This document shows, in pieces, positions 26,159-35,458 of a stretch of DNA of 64,000 nucleotides; position 1 is the first letter of the stretch; every line of letters starts with the position of its first letter. The DNA comes from Paraburkholderia phenazinium. Its GTDB lineage: Bacteria > Pseudomonadota > Gammaproteobacteria > Burkholderiales > Burkholderiaceae. A model generated the notes under the pieces. That model was not told where the DNA came from, did no database searches, and saw only the letters and a list, made by a program, of their open reading frames with translations. The translations under genes were made by a program, and so were the position numbers. Where the stretch lies: NCBI RefSeq assembly GCF_900142845.1, contig NZ_FSRU01000001.1, positions 1,178,001 through 1,242,000 of the forward strand. Direction: 5' to 3'.

Positions 26159-26545
26159 ATGGTGCCGGGCGCGGATAACCGGGTGGTGGGCAGCACGCGC
26201 TTCTGGAAAATCGACCGCGGCAATCGCAAGCTCGAAATCGGTCATACGGGGCTGTCCGCCTCGGTGCAGCGCTCAGGCGTGAATACCGAGGCCAAATTCC
26301 TGCTGCTGGGCCACGCGTTCGGGGTCATGGACTGCGTGCGCGTGCAATTCACGACCGACGAACTGAACCACAAGTCCCGTGCGGCCATCCTGAGGATTGG
26401 CGCAAAGCAGGAGGGTATCGTGCGTCACGAACGCATCATGCCGGACGGGCGTAAGCGAAATTCCGTGCGCTTCAGTATCATTGACGCCGAGTGGCCCGAG
26501 GTGCGCGCCGGCTTGGAGCAGAAGATGGCGCGCCCGGAGGGCTGA
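26159..26545 (+). CDS. N-terminally truncated GNAT acetyltransferase-like protein
   Basis: The 128-residue protein matches only the C-terminal two-thirds of a GNAT group that is normally about 190-210 residues. VVGSTRFWKIDRGNRKLEIG corresponds to the central strands, VNTEAKFLLLGHAFG to the motif A/B region and AAILRIGAKQEGIVRHERIM to the C-terminal strand. The usual acetyl-CoA pyrophosphate loop is poorly conserved (SVQRSGVNTEAK). The first about 70 residues are absent, and upstream sequence in the same frame does not supply them. GAGGAA upstream of ATG 26159 suggests it could still be translated. It is either a minimal domain or a decaying gene. Confidence 0.6.
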   Translation: MVPGADNRVVGSTRFWKIDRGNRKLEIGHTGLSASVQRSGVNTEAKFLLLGHAFGVMDCVRVQFTTDELNHKSRAAILRIGAKQEGIVRHERIMPDGRKRNSVRFSIIDAEWPEVRAGLEQKMARPEG

Positions 26546-26619
26546 AAAGCCGCTGCGAGCGATAATCCGCCACCCCCGCATGACCTGCACGCGGCTGCGA
26601 TAAAAACCGGAGAACCCAT

Positions 26620-27162
26620 TTGACATCCGAGCCAATGATCGAGACATGGCTGGCCGAGGAGGCAGAAGTGCGCAGCCGGCTGGAGGCGGGGCCTGGCCCC
26701 GGGCTGGCGAGCCCCGGCCAGTTGGCCGGCAAGACGGGGCTTGAAGTCTTGCAGGCCATGCTGCGCGGCGAAATCCCGTATGCCGCGATTGCGAAGACGC
26801 TCGACTTCACGCTGATGGAGGTCAGCGAAGGCGTGGCCGTGTTTCAGGGCACCCCGCTCGCGCAGCACCTGAACCCGCTCGGCACGATTCACGGCGGCTG
26901 GTTCGCGACGCTGCTCGATTCGGCGCTCGGCTGTTCCGTGCATACCATGATGCCGCCGGGCCGCGGCTACACCACGGCCGAACTCAGCGTGAACTATGTG
27001 AAGGCGCTCACGCCCCGCGTGGCGCGCGTGCGCGCGCAGGGCAAGGTGATTCATTGCGGCCGCCAGCTGGCGACTGCCGAGGCTCGTCTCGTCGGCCCCG
27101 ACGGCACCTTGTATGCCCACGCCACGACCACCTGTCTCGTGTTCGAGATTCCTCAACGATAA
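26620..27162 (+). CDS. PaaI-family hotdog thioesterase
   Basis: The 180-residue protein begins at TTG 26620, preferred because GGAG lies 8 bp upstream; ATG 26635 is the alternative. The hotdog core is at about 60-175 with the active-site signature [19 protein letters not shown] (His91, Gly92, Gly93, Asp100). Such enzymes hydrolyse acyl-CoA thioesters, often aromatic or medium-chain. An N-terminal extension of about 40 residues, Gly/Pro-rich, is longer than in classical PaaI. It is upstream of an ABC exporter pair on the same strand, with about 180 bp between, so it is probably a separate unit. Confidence 0.87.
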   Translation: MTSEPMIETWLAEEAEVRSRLEAGPGPGLASPGQLAGKTGLEVLQAMLRGEIPYAAIAKTLDFTLMEVSEGVAVFQGTPLAQHLNPLGTIHGGWFATLLDSALGCSVHTMMPPGRGYTTAELSVNYVKALTPRVARVRAQGKVIHCGRQLATAEARLVGPDGTLYAHATTTCLVFEIPQR

Positions 27163-27344
27163 TCCAGCGCGCTGCGAGGCGCGTTTGCCTGCCGTCGGCC
27201 GGGCCGCTGTGTTCCTATGCGGTGCAGCCCGGACGTTCAGCGGATTCCATTTACTTTGCGAGGGTCATCATCGATTCTGGATCACCCCTCCGGGCTGCGG
27301 CCCGGCATACCCAACCGGCGTCCGCCTCTGCACCCGTGTCCTCC

Positions 27345-28271
27345 ATGCAGCCTATCGTCTCCGTCACGAATCTCTCCAAAACCTACGCTTCCGGCTTTCA
27401 TGCGCTGAAAAACATCAATCTGTCGATCCGTCGCGGTGAGATTTTCGCGCTGCTGGGACCGAACGGCGCCGGCAAGACGACGCTCATCAGCATCATCTGC
27501 GGGATCGTGAAGGCGACCGAAGGCGCGGTGCTGGTGGATGGCCGCGATATCGCCACCGAATACCGCGCCGCGCGTTCGCTGATCGGACTGGTGCCGCAGG
27601 AACTGACCACCGACTCCTTCGAAACGGTCTGGGCCACGGTGTCGTTCAGCCGTGGACTGTTCGGCAAGCCGGCGAATCCCGCCTACATCGAGAAGGTCCT
27701 CAAGGATCTCTCACTGTGGGACAAGCGCAACAACAAGATCATCACGCTCTCGGGCGGCATGAAGCGGCGCGTTCTGATCGCCAAGGCGCTCTCGCACGAA
27801 CCCCGCGTGCTGTTTCTCGACGAACCCACCGCCGGGGTCGACGTCGAACTGCGGCGCGACATGTGGCAACTGGTGCGCTCGCTGAGCGAAAGCGGCGTGA
27901 CCATCATCCTCACCACGCACTATATCGACGAAGCCGAGGAGATGGCCGACCGGATCGGCGTGATCAACGGCGGCGAGATCATGCTGGTCGAAGAGAAGGC
28001 CGAGTTGATGCGCAAGCTCGGCAAGAAGCAACTGACGCTGCAACTCGAAAGCCCGCTGCAAGAGATACCGGCGACGCTCGCGGACTATCGTCTCGCGCTC
28101 TCGGGCGACGGCAACGAGTTGATCTATACCTACGACACGGAACGCGAGCGCAACAGCATCATCGCCTTGCTGAAGGCGCTGGAAGACGCAGGCATTCGCT
28201 TCAAGGATCTGCAGACCACGCAGAGTTCGCTTGAAGACATCTTTGTCAGCCTGCTAAGAGGTGACCAATGA
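27345..28271 (+). CDS. ABC transporter ATP-binding protein (ABC-2/DrrA type)
   Basis: The product has 308 residues from ATG 27345. The Walker [10 protein letters not shown] is at about 38-46, the Q-loop in GLVPQEL, the signature LSGGMKRRV, the Walker [13 protein letters not shown] and the H-loop [13 protein letters not shown]-terminal extension of about 80 residues, typical of DrrA-like exporters, follows. It powers an ABC-2 permease for export across the inner membrane. Its stop overlaps the permease start by 4 bp (ATGA), which indicates translational coupling. The substrate is unknown. Confidence 0.93.
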   Translation: MQPIVSVTNLSKTYASGFHALKNINLSIRRGEIFALLGPNGAGKTTLISIICGIVKATEGAVLVDGRDIATEYRAARSLIGLVPQELTTDSFETVWATVSFSRGLFGKPANPAYIEKVLKDLSLWDKRNNKIITLSGGMKRRVLIAKALSHEPRVLFLDEPTAGVDVELRRDMWQLVRSLSESGVTIILTTHYIDEAEEMADRIGVINGGEIMLVEEKAELMRKLGKKQLTLQLESPLQEIPATLADYRLALSGDGNELIYTYDTERERNSIIALLKALEDAGIRFKDLQTTQSSLEDIFVSLLRGDQ

Positions 28272-29029
28272 ACATTCACGCTATCAAGGCCATCTACAAG
28301 TTCGAGATGGCGCGCACCTGGCGCACGCTGATGCAAAGCATCATCGCGCCGGTGATCTCCACCTCGCTGTATTTCGTGGTGTTCGGCGCGGCCATCGGCT
28401 CGCGCATCAAGGAAGTGGATGGCATCAGTTATGGCGCGTTCATCGTGCCGGGTCTGATCATGCTGTCGCTGTTGTCGCAGAGCATCTCGAACGCGTCGTT
28501 CGGGATTTACTTTCCAAGGTTCACCGGCACGATCTACGAGTTGTTGTCGGCACCGGTCTCCTACCTGGAGATCGTGGTGAGCTATGTCGGTGCGGCCGCA
28601 ACCAAATCGATCCTGCTCGGACTGATCATTCTCGCCACCGCGGGCCTGTTCGTGCCGCTGCAGGTGCAGCATCCGTTCTGGATGGTGCTGTTCCTGGTGC
28701 TCACGGCGGTGACCTTCAGCCTGTTCGGTTTCATCATCGGCATCTGGGCGGACAGTTTCGAGAAGCTGCAACTCGTGCCGCTGCTGATCATTACGCCGCT
28801 GACGTTTCTCGGCGGGAGCTTTTACGCCGTCAATATGCTGCCGCCGTTCTGGAAGATCGTGACCTTGTTCAATCCGATCGTCTATCTGGTGAGCGGCTTT
28901 CGCTGGAGCTTTTACGGCATGGCGGATGTGGACGTCGCCGTGAGCCTCGGCATGACCGCGCTGTTTCTGGCGATCTTCCTCGCAATCGTGGCGTGGATCT
29001 TCAAGACGGGTTACCGGTTGAAGACGTAG
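28268..29029 (+). CDS. ABC-2 type exporter permease
   Basis: The 253-residue membrane protein has six hydrophobic segments and a cytoplasmic N-terminal helix ([15 protein letters not shown]). It contains the ABC-2 hallmark pattern around [13 protein letters not shown] near residue 200 and [20 protein letters not shown] near residue 22-41. It forms the transmembrane channel for the ATPase encoded just upstream. Related pairs export drugs, polysaccharides or lipids. No adjacent biosynthetic gene identifies the cargo. Confidence 0.92.
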   Translation: MNIHAIKAIYKFEMARTWRTLMQSIIAPVISTSLYFVVFGAAIGSRIKEVDGISYGAFIVPGLIMLSLLSQSISNASFGIYFPRFTGTIYELLSAPVSYLEIVVSYVGAAATKSILLGLIILATAGLFVPLQVQHPFWMVLFLVLTAVTFSLFGFIIGIWADSFEKLQLVPLLIITPLTFLGGSFYAVNMLPPFWKIVTLFNPIVYLVSGFRWSFYGMADVDVAVSLGMTALFLAIFLAIVAWIFKTGYRLKT

Positions 29030-29115
29030 CCTTGCCTTGCCCGGCCGGCGGACCGGATGCGGCGCAACGTGAGACACTTTGGGCACTCTTAACACGATAG
29101 AAAGAGGTCCCGCCC

Positions 29116-30528
29116 ATGTCCGTTGACGCCTCCCTGATCGACCGCTCCGCTCACGAAATCGTCGGCCTGCTGCAACGCGAAGAGGTCACGCCCCACGATC
29201 TGCTCGACACGCTGGCGTGGCGCGTCGAGCAGGTCGAGCCGCGCGTCAACGCGCTGCCCACGCTCTGCTGGGAGCGGGCGCATGCTCATGCCGACGCATT
29301 GCTCAAGCGCCCGGTCGCCGAGCGCGGCGTGCTGTGCGGGCTGCCGGTGCCGATCAAGGACCTGACCGACGTGGCCGGGGTTCGCACCACCCGCGGCTCG
29401 ACGGTTTACGCCGAGCGGATACCCGAACGCTCCGACGCCGCCGTGACCCTGCTCGAAGCACGCGGCGGAGTCGTCTACGCGAAATCCAATACGCCCGAAT
29501 TCGGCTCGGGCGGTCATACCTACAACAGCGTGCTCGGCATCACGCGCAATCCATGGGACCTGTCGCGCTCGGCAGGCGGCTCGTCCGGTGGGGCAGCGGC
29601 CGCGCTGGCCTCGCGGACCGCGTGGGTGGCTCACGGCTCGGACCTGGCCGGCTCGCTGCGCACGCCCTCGGCGTTCTGCGGTGTGGTCGGCTTGCGGCCT
29701 ACGCCGGGCCGGGTGGCCACCGGGCCGGCCGCCAACCCGTTCGACACGCTCGCGGTCAACGGACCCATGGCGCGCAACGTGACCGACACGGCACTGCTGC
29801 TCGACGCGATGTGCGGCGAGCTTCCCGGTGCGCCGCTGGCGCTCGCCGAGCCCACGCGGCGTTTTCTCGACTGCGCGTTGCAACCGCAGCGTCCTGTGCG
29901 CATCGCGTTTAGCGAGGGGCTTGGCATTGCGAAGCCCGAGGCGGAGATTCTCGCGGTCTGTCGCAAGACCATGGACCGCCTGAGCGCGGCGGGTATCGGC
30001 GTGGATACGCCGGACATCGATCTGAGCGCTGCGCACAAGGCATTTCACGTGCTGCGCGGCGTCTCGTATGCGATGAACTACGAAGAGGTCCTCGCGCAGC
30101 ATCGCGACATGATCAACCCGGACGTCATCTGGAACATCGAGTTCGGTCTGCAGCTTGAAGGGCGCGCGGTGTCTGCGGCCTATCGGACGCGCGGCGAGCT
30201 GTTCAACCGCACCGCGGCGCTGCTGGAACGCTATGACGTGCTGATCTGTCCGGCGACGATCGTGCCGCCGTTCCCCGTCGAAGAGCAATACGTCAAGGAA
30301 GCGGCAGGGCGGCAGTTCGACACCTATATCGACTGGCTCGCCATTACCTACGGCCTGACGATGCTCGGCGTGCCCGTGATGGCGATTCCGTGCGGGATGA
30401 CCGCGAGCGGTTTGCCGGTGGGCATCCAGATTGCCGGCAAGCCGCGTGGCGAGGCTGCGTTGATATCGGCCGCGCGAGCGATCGAAGAGATCATCGGCAC
30501 GTGGACGACAGGTCAGCCTGCGCTTTGA
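29116..30528 (+). CDS. Amidase-signature family hydrolase
   Basis: The 470-residue enzyme has the complete Ser-cisSer-Lys triad of the amidase-signature family: Lys81 in LPVPIKDLTDVAG, cis-Ser156 in AGGSSGGAAAALA, and nucleophile Ser180 in GSDLAGSLRTPSAF, spaced as in FAAH and GatA. It hydrolyses an amide to the carboxylic acid and ammonia in the cytoplasm; no signal peptide is visible. AGAGGT precedes ATG 29116. The genes that follow on the same strand encode a phosphotransacylase, an AspT-type transporter and a DUF3830 protein, which could act on its product. No gatB/gatC is adjacent, so it is not a tRNA amidotransferase. Confidence 0.92.
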   Translation: MSVDASLIDRSAHEIVGLLQREEVTPHDLLDTLAWRVEQVEPRVNALPTLCWERAHAHADALLKRPVAERGVLCGLPVPIKDLTDVAGVRTTRGSTVYAERIPERSDAAVTLLEARGGVVYAKSNTPEFGSGGHTYNSVLGITRNPWDLSRSAGGSSGGAAAALASRTAWVAHGSDLAGSLRTPSAFCGVVGLRPTPGRVATGPAANPFDTLAVNGPMARNVTDTALLLDAMCGELPGAPLALAEPTRRFLDCALQPQRPVRIAFSEGLGIAKPEAEILAVCRKTMDRLSAAGIGVDTPDIDLSAAHKAFHVLRGVSYAMNYEEVLAQHRDMINPDVIWNIEFGLQLEGRAVSAAYRTRGELFNRTAALLERYDVLICPATIVPPFPVEEQYVKEAAGRQFDTYIDWLAITYGLTMLGVPVMAIPCGMTASGLPVGIQIAGKPRGEAALISAARAIEEIIGTWTTGQPAL

Positions 30529-30744
30529 CCGCCAGGTGTGCGACGGCCGATGGGGGCACCCGGCGCGAATCGCCGCGTGCCGGCCTACCATGCTTGCTGC
30601 ATGCTTCGGCGGCAGTTATTGAAAACATCAATCGGACAGACTAGAGTTGTTCGGTCAGTCTTTGGCGAGGTCGCCCGAACCGGCCGGTGAGCGCGGGCGA
30701 AGCAAAGGCGCGTCCATGCGCGAAGCCCCCTGGAGTCACAGACG

Positions 30745-31686
30745 ATGGAACAGAAGCACGAGAAGTACCAGCGCCTGATTGCGGCGTGTCAGGCGCTCGA
30801 ACCGATGCCATGCGCGGTCGTCCATCCTTGCGATGAGAGCGCCTTGCGCGGCGCGGTGGATGCCGCAAAGCAGGGCCTGCTCCGTCCCATTCTCGTTGGC
30901 CCCGAGCAGAAAATCCGCGCCGTTGCGGCGCATTGCGAGCTCGACATCTCGGGTTACTCGATCGTCGACACCGCGCACAGCCACGCCTCGGCCGAGGCCG
31001 CGGTACGGCTTGCGCGCGAGAGCGCGGTCAGCGTGTTGATGAAGGGCAGCCTGCATACCGACGAATTGATGGGCGCTGTGGTCCATCGCGACGGCGGGCT
31101 GCGCACGGAACGGCGCATCAGCCACTGCTTCGTGATGGACGTGCCGGCGCTGAAGCAGCCGCTGATCATCAGCGATGCGGCTGTCAACATTGTCCCGACC
31201 TTGCTGGACAAGATGCACATCATCCAGAACGCGATCGATCTGGCCCATGCGCTGGGCTGCGCGTTGCCGAAGGTGGCGATACTTTCGGCAATCGAAACAG
31301 TCAACCCCAGTATGCCTACAACGGTTGAAGCCGGCGCGCTGTGCAAGATGGCCGATCGCGGACAGATCACCGGTGGACTGCTCGACGGGCCGCTCGCGCT
31401 CGACAATGCCATCGATCTGGCGGCTGCCAGGATCAAGCATATCGATTCGCCGGTAGCGGGCCAGGCCGACATTCTGATCGCGCCCGATCTCGAAGCGGGC
31501 AACATGCTCGCCAAGAGCCTGACCTTTCTGGCCGGCGCCGACGCGGCGGGGATCGTGCTGGGCGCGCGTCTGCCGATCGTCCTGACCAGCCGCGCCGACT
31601 CCTTGACCGCACGCCTCGCGTCCTGTGCGGTCGCCGCGTTGTTCGCGCAGTGGAAGCGGGAGCAGCCTGCCAAAGCGCTCGTCTGA
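30745..31686 (+). CDS. Phosphate acetyl/butyryltransferase (Pta/Ptb family)
   Basis: The 313-residue protein covers the whole PTA_PTB fold. Recognisable segments are PCAVVHPCDESALRGAVDAA (N-terminal lobe), SVLMKGSLHTDELMGAV, and QADILIAPDLEAGNMLAKSL (catalytic, with FLAGADAAGIVLGA after it). It interconverts acyl-CoA and acyl phosphate and normally feeds an acetate or butyrate kinase. No kinase gene is in this window, and the CBS/DRTGG domains of long Pta enzymes are absent. A GGAG about 12 bp before ATG 30745 supports the start. It lies between amidase and transporter genes, suggesting processing of a short acyl group, which is inference. Confidence 0.88.
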   Translation: MEQKHEKYQRLIAACQALEPMPCAVVHPCDESALRGAVDAAKQGLLRPILVGPEQKIRAVAAHCELDISGYSIVDTAHSHASAEAAVRLARESAVSVLMKGSLHTDELMGAVVHRDGGLRTERRISHCFVMDVPALKQPLIISDAAVNIVPTLLDKMHIIQNAIDLAHALGCALPKVAILSAIETVNPSMPTTVEAGALCKMADRGQITGGLLDGPLALDNAIDLAAARIKHIDSPVAGQADILIAPDLEAGNMLAKSLTFLAGADAAGIVLGARLPIVLTSRADSLTARLASCAVAALFAQWKREQPAKALV

Positions 31687-31806
31687 CGCGCAAGGTTGCG
31701 TTATTTTCAATCAGGGCTGCCAGGCGTTGCCGAGCGGCGCATGCCCGACTGAACCGGGTACTGAAGCAGACGCCAAACCAGGTATTGAACCGAGGCCGAG
31801 GCCATC

Positions 31807-33399
31807 ATGGAGTTCGTCAAGACATTGCTTGAGCAGCAGCCGATGTTCGCCCTGTTCCTCACAATTGCGATCGGCTATGGCGTGGGAGAAATCAACATCA
31901 AGGGATTTTCTCTCGGCGTGGGAGCGGTTTTGTTCGTCGCGCTGGCGATTGGCTGGTTTGCACCCAGGTCGGCACCCGCGGCCATGATCGGCACGTTGGG
32001 CCTCGCGCTCTTCCTGTATGCGGTGGGGGCGCAGTACGGCAAGCAGTTCTTTCTCGGCTTCACCAGCGCCTATGGACGAAGGGCGAACCTGATCGCGCTG
32101 GTCGGCGTGTTGTTGTCCGGCGTGACGAGCCTCGTCTGCATGAGGGTCTATCAACTCAATCCCGGCCACGCGCTCGGGTTGTTCGCGGGTTCGGGCACGA
32201 GCACGGCCACGCTGCAGGCGGCCATTGCCGAACTCGGCAACGACGATCCCGCGGTGGGCTATTCGGTCGCCTATCCGTTCGGCGTGGCCGGGCCGATCGT
32301 GTTGCTGTACATCGCGTTTGCTATTTTCAAGCCGAAGATCGTCGCGCCTTCGGGCGGCGGCATGGAGATACTGGAGGTCTCGCTGGGCAATCCGCAATTC
32401 GCGGGCAAGACGGTGGCCGAACTGATGAGCGGTCTGCCGGGCGACGTGCAGGTCGTGGCGCGGCGGCGCGCGCATCACAACGAACCCGCCACGCCCGATC
32501 TGGTGCTGGCCGAGCATGACATCCTGCTGATGGTCGGCCCGAACCGCGCGACGCTCGATCTTGCGGGCAAGCGTCTCGGCGAGCCGGAGCCGGGCCGGAT
32601 GCTCAAAGACCGCAAGCATCTCGACTACCTGAGGGTATTCGCTTCGCGACCGGCGATTGTGGGCCGGACGCTCGGCGAACTCGGCCTGCCGGGCGACAAC
32701 GCCGCGGTCGTCGCCCATGTGCGCCGTGGCGACACCGATCTGCTGGCACGCTCGGACCTCGTGCTCGAGTTTGGCGACCGCGTGGGACTGCTCGCGAACC
32801 CCGCGGATTTCGCGGCGTTGCGCAAGTTCTTCGGCAATTCGATCAAGGGGACCGCGGAGTTCAGCTATATCTCGATCGGTATCGGCATGGCGCTCGGCTT
32901 CCTGCTCGGCGCGCTCAGCATTCCGCTACCGGGAATCGGCAAGGTCGGGCTAGGATTATCTGGAGTGCTGATCGTCGCGTTGATTCTCGGCAAATTGCGC
33001 CGCACCGCAGGCCTGAACTGGACCATTCCGCTCTCCGCCAATCTCGTGCTGCGCAATCTGGGGCTGACGGTGTTTCTGGCCCAGGTCGGCATGACCTCGG
33101 GTCCGCGGTTTGCCGCCACCGTCTCGGAGACGGGGCTGCTGATGCTGGGGCTCGGCGCCGTGGTGCTGCTCGCGCTTGCCGTCCCGGTGATTCTGCTGGG
33201 GATGTTCGTCTGCCGCATGTCGTTCGATCAGGTGGCGGGCATAGTCGCCGGCGCCTGCGGCAATCCGGCCATTCTGGCGTACGCCAACAAGCTGGCGCCG
33301 ACGGACGAGCCCGATATCGGCTACGCGATGATTTTTCCGGGGATGACGATCGTCAAGATCCTGTTCGTCGACATCGTGCCGGTTTTCTTGCAGCATTGA
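31807..33399 (+). CDS. AspT/YidE-type aspartate:alanine exchanger family transporter
   Basis: This 530-residue inner-membrane protein has two copies of the AspT membrane domain: residues about 1-170 with GLFAGSGTSTATLQAAI, and 345-530 with AGIVAGACGNPAILAYANK. They flank two TrkA-C-like cytoplasmic domains (about 185-345, with DILLMVG and FGDRVGLL). The internal duplication and GxGT/GxCG repeats define the family, whose best-known member exchanges aspartate for alanine. The substrate here is probably an organic anion or amino acid. It is downstream of the phosphotransacylase gene by 120 bp and upstream of the DUF3830 gene. Confidence 0.88.
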   Translation: MEFVKTLLEQQPMFALFLTIAIGYGVGEINIKGFSLGVGAVLFVALAIGWFAPRSAPAAMIGTLGLALFLYAVGAQYGKQFFLGFTSAYGRRANLIALVGVLLSGVTSLVCMRVYQLNPGHALGLFAGSGTSTATLQAAIAELGNDDPAVGYSVAYPFGVAGPIVLLYIAFAIFKPKIVAPSGGGMEILEVSLGNPQFAGKTVAELMSGLPGDVQVVARRRAHHNEPATPDLVLAEHDILLMVGPNRATLDLAGKRLGEPEPGRMLKDRKHLDYLRVFASRPAIVGRTLGELGLPGDNAAVVAHVRRGDTDLLARSDLVLEFGDRVGLLANPADFAALRKFFGNSIKGTAEFSYISIGIGMALGFLLGALSIPLPGIGKVGLGLSGVLIVALILGKLRRTAGLNWTIPLSANLVLRNLGLTVFLAQVGMTSGPRFAATVSETGLLMLGLGAVVLLALAVPVILLGMFVCRMSFDQVAGIVAGACGNPAILAYANKLAPTDEPDIGYAMIFPGMTIVKILFVDIVPVFLQH

Positions 33400-33543
33400 G
33401 AGGGGCGGTCGCTGTTGCTGCCGCTGCTGACCAACTGGCCTGACCGGTGCTGCCGAAACTGTCTCTGTCGGCTAGCGCCCCGCGCCCACAAAATGACGGC
33501 TGGCCGACCATCCCGTTCAACCTGATCAAGCGGACAGACTGCA

Positions 33544-33969
33544 ATGACACGACTTCGAATCACCTCCTGCGGCCACGAATTTATCGCCGAGACCCACCCG
33601 GACGCACCGCAGACGGTGGCCGCCTTCCTGAAACTGCTGCCATATCGCCAGAAGCTGATCCACGTCCGCTGGAGCGGCGAAGGCTGCTGGGTGCCGCTCG
33701 GCGACTTCAAGCTGGAAAACGACGGCCAGGCCGTGGGTTTCGAGAACCATACGAGCCACCCGTCGGTCGGCGACATTCTGTTTTACCCCGGCGGCTACAG
33801 CGAAACGGAGATCATCCTCGCCTATGGCTCGTGCTGCTTCGCCAGCAAGATGGGGCAACTGGCCGGCAATCACTTCCTGACGGTCGTCGAAGGCAAGGAA
33901 CACCTGCGCGAACTCGGTACCAAGGTGCTGTGGGAAGGCGCGCAAGACGTGCTGTTCGAACGGGTCTAA
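33544..33969 (+). CDS. DUF3830 (cyclophilin-like fold) protein
   Basis: This 141-residue single-domain protein has the DUF3830 pattern TAxxFLKLLPYRQKLIHVRWSGE, PSVGDILFYPGG and GSCCFASKMGQLAGNHF. The fold is a small cyclophilin-like beta barrel whose biochemical role is not established. I recall genes of this family sitting next to amidases, racemases and solute transporters, and here it follows an amidase and a transporter. It is probably cytoplasmic. ATG 33544 has only a weak ribosome site. A ligand-binding or accessory role for the local amide/acid pathway is inference. Confidence 0.82.
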   Translation: MTRLRITSCGHEFIAETHPDAPQTVAAFLKLLPYRQKLIHVRWSGEGCWVPLGDFKLENDGQAVGFENHTSHPSVGDILFYPGGYSETEIILAYGSCCFASKMGQLAGNHFLTVVEGKEHLRELGTKVLWEGAQDVLFERV

Positions 33970-34112
33970 TCACGGCCTATTTGTCTGAGGTAAGCCTCCC
34001 GGTGCGGGGCGCAAGCCGGGCGTGATACGCTGATGAAGCAGGTGATCGAGCGAGCCCCGGCCGGGTCGGCGGGGTCATTTTTCTCCTCCTTCATGGCGGT
34101 AGGCCCCGATTC

Positions 34113-35351
34113 ATGCCCGATACCCAACTCCGTCCGCTGCGCGCCTTTGCCGAGAGCCTTCGTCTGGACCAGGTCAATCTGACCGAGCGATGGATGCGGG
34201 CGGTGTTCCACGACACCGAACTGAGCGACGCCGACCGGCTGACCTACGAGCAGCTCTCCGACCATATTCCGGCCATCCTCGAGGAAATCTGCGGCGCGCT
34301 GGAGGAGCAGGACCTCGATCAGGTCGAGCCGGCCATCGAGCGTAACGCGCGCAAGCACGGCAAGCTGCGCTGGCGGCAAGGCTACCGGATCGACGAACTG
34401 GTGCGCGAACTCGATCTGTTCCGCCAGATGCTGGCCGGCCAGATTGTCCAGTTCAGCGAATCGCGGCCGTTTTTCACCCGGCGTCACGAGGAACGGGCCC
34501 GGCACTTCATCGACGAGGCAGTCAGCTTTGTCACGCTTACCTCGATTCGGGAAGTGCTCACCGAACGCGACCGGAAAATCGACGAATACACCGGCCGGCT
34601 GGAGCGCGCCAATCACGAACTCACCTTGAAGCAGAGGCTGGTGGGCGATCTGTACGAGTCGCGCATGCAGATCACGCGCAGCGTCGTGCACGATCTGCGC
34701 AACTTCCTGAATGTCTTTTCGATGGCGCTGCAACTGATGTCGCGCGCGCCGGCGAAGGTCGAAGCGGCGCTCGCGCTGGCGAACCGTCAGGCAGCGGACA
34801 TGAAGGCGTTGGTGGACGAACTGGTCGAATATTCAGTGGTGCTTGGCGATAATCATCAAGCGGCTGTGGAGTGTTTCGACTTGCGCGGCCTGTTCGACGA
34901 ACTGGTGGCTTCGTGCAGTCCCGCGGTCGAAGCCAAGGGTTTGCGCCTGACGGCTGCCTTCGACGATACATTGAGCACGATCGTGTCGAACCGGCTCAAG
35001 CTGAAGCAGGTGGCGCTCAACCTGCTGACCAACGCCGCGAAATATACCAAGGTGGGCCAGGTCGAACTGGCGATGACGGCGGCCGGCGAGGATCAATGGC
35101 GGTTGCGGGTGTCGGATACCGGCGTGGGAATCGGCGCATCGGATCGCGAACGGGTGTTCAAGGAATTCGAGCGGGCGACCGGCGACGATATTCCGGGCGC
35201 GGGTCTGGGGCTCGCGATTGTCCGTGAGTTGACGCGGGTGCTGGGCGGACAGATCCGCTTCGACTCGAATGAGGGCGAGGGGACGAGTTTTGAAATTACG
35301 TTTCCGGTGAGGCTCGAGGCGCGCGAGGGAGGGGAAGGGGGGCCTGCGTGA
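34113..35351 (+). CDS. Soluble sensor histidine kinase with RsbRD-like N-terminus
   Basis: The 412-residue protein has no transmembrane helix. Residues 10-145 are helical and resemble the RsbRD N-terminal sensory region (RWRQGYRIDELVRELDLFRQ). A coiled coil at about 145-185 precedes a HisKA-like dimerisation helix with VVHDLRNFLNVFS (phosphoacceptor His193). The ATPase follows at about 235-400, with N-box LLTNAAKY, DTGVGIG (G1) and GAGLGLAIVRELTRVLGG (G2). It should respond to a cytoplasmic signal. No response-regulator gene is adjacent, making it an orphan kinase. An intrinsic terminator follows at 35429-35458. Confidence 0.9.
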   Translation: MPDTQLRPLRAFAESLRLDQVNLTERWMRAVFHDTELSDADRLTYEQLSDHIPAILEEICGALEEQDLDQVEPAIERNARKHGKLRWRQGYRIDELVRELDLFRQMLAGQIVQFSESRPFFTRRHEERARHFIDEAVSFVTLTSIREVLTERDRKIDEYTGRLERANHELTLKQRLVGDLYESRMQITRSVVHDLRNFLNVFSMALQLMSRAPAKVEAALALANRQAADMKALVDELVEYSVVLGDNHQAAVECFDLRGLFDELVASCSPAVEAKGLRLTAAFDDTLSTIVSNRLKLKQVALNLLTNAAKYTKVGQVELAMTAAGEDQWRLRVSDTGVGIGASDRERVFKEFERATGDDIPGAGLGLAIVRELTRVLGGQIRFDSNEGEGTSFEITFPVRLEAREGGEGGPA

Positions 35352-35428
35352 GCGGTTCGGTATGCTTGATAAGTTTTCGTGTTGTTGCTCTGCCGTTTTT
35401 GATTGCCTGCCGGTTGCGCGTCATGGAG

Positions 35429-35458
35429 CCCTACGTCTTTGCCGACGTGGGGTTTTTT
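35429..35458 (+). terminator. Intrinsic terminator after the orphan histidine kinase gene
   Basis: CCCTACGTC (35429-35437) pairs with GACGTGGGG (35444-35452) through one G-U pair and a TTTGCC loop, and is followed by six T residues. Confidence 0.8.

Noticed and set aside
31400..31700. Acetate kinase partner for the phosphotransacylase
   Set aside because: No kinase-like reading frame occurs in or around the gene group; overlapping frames there are shadows.
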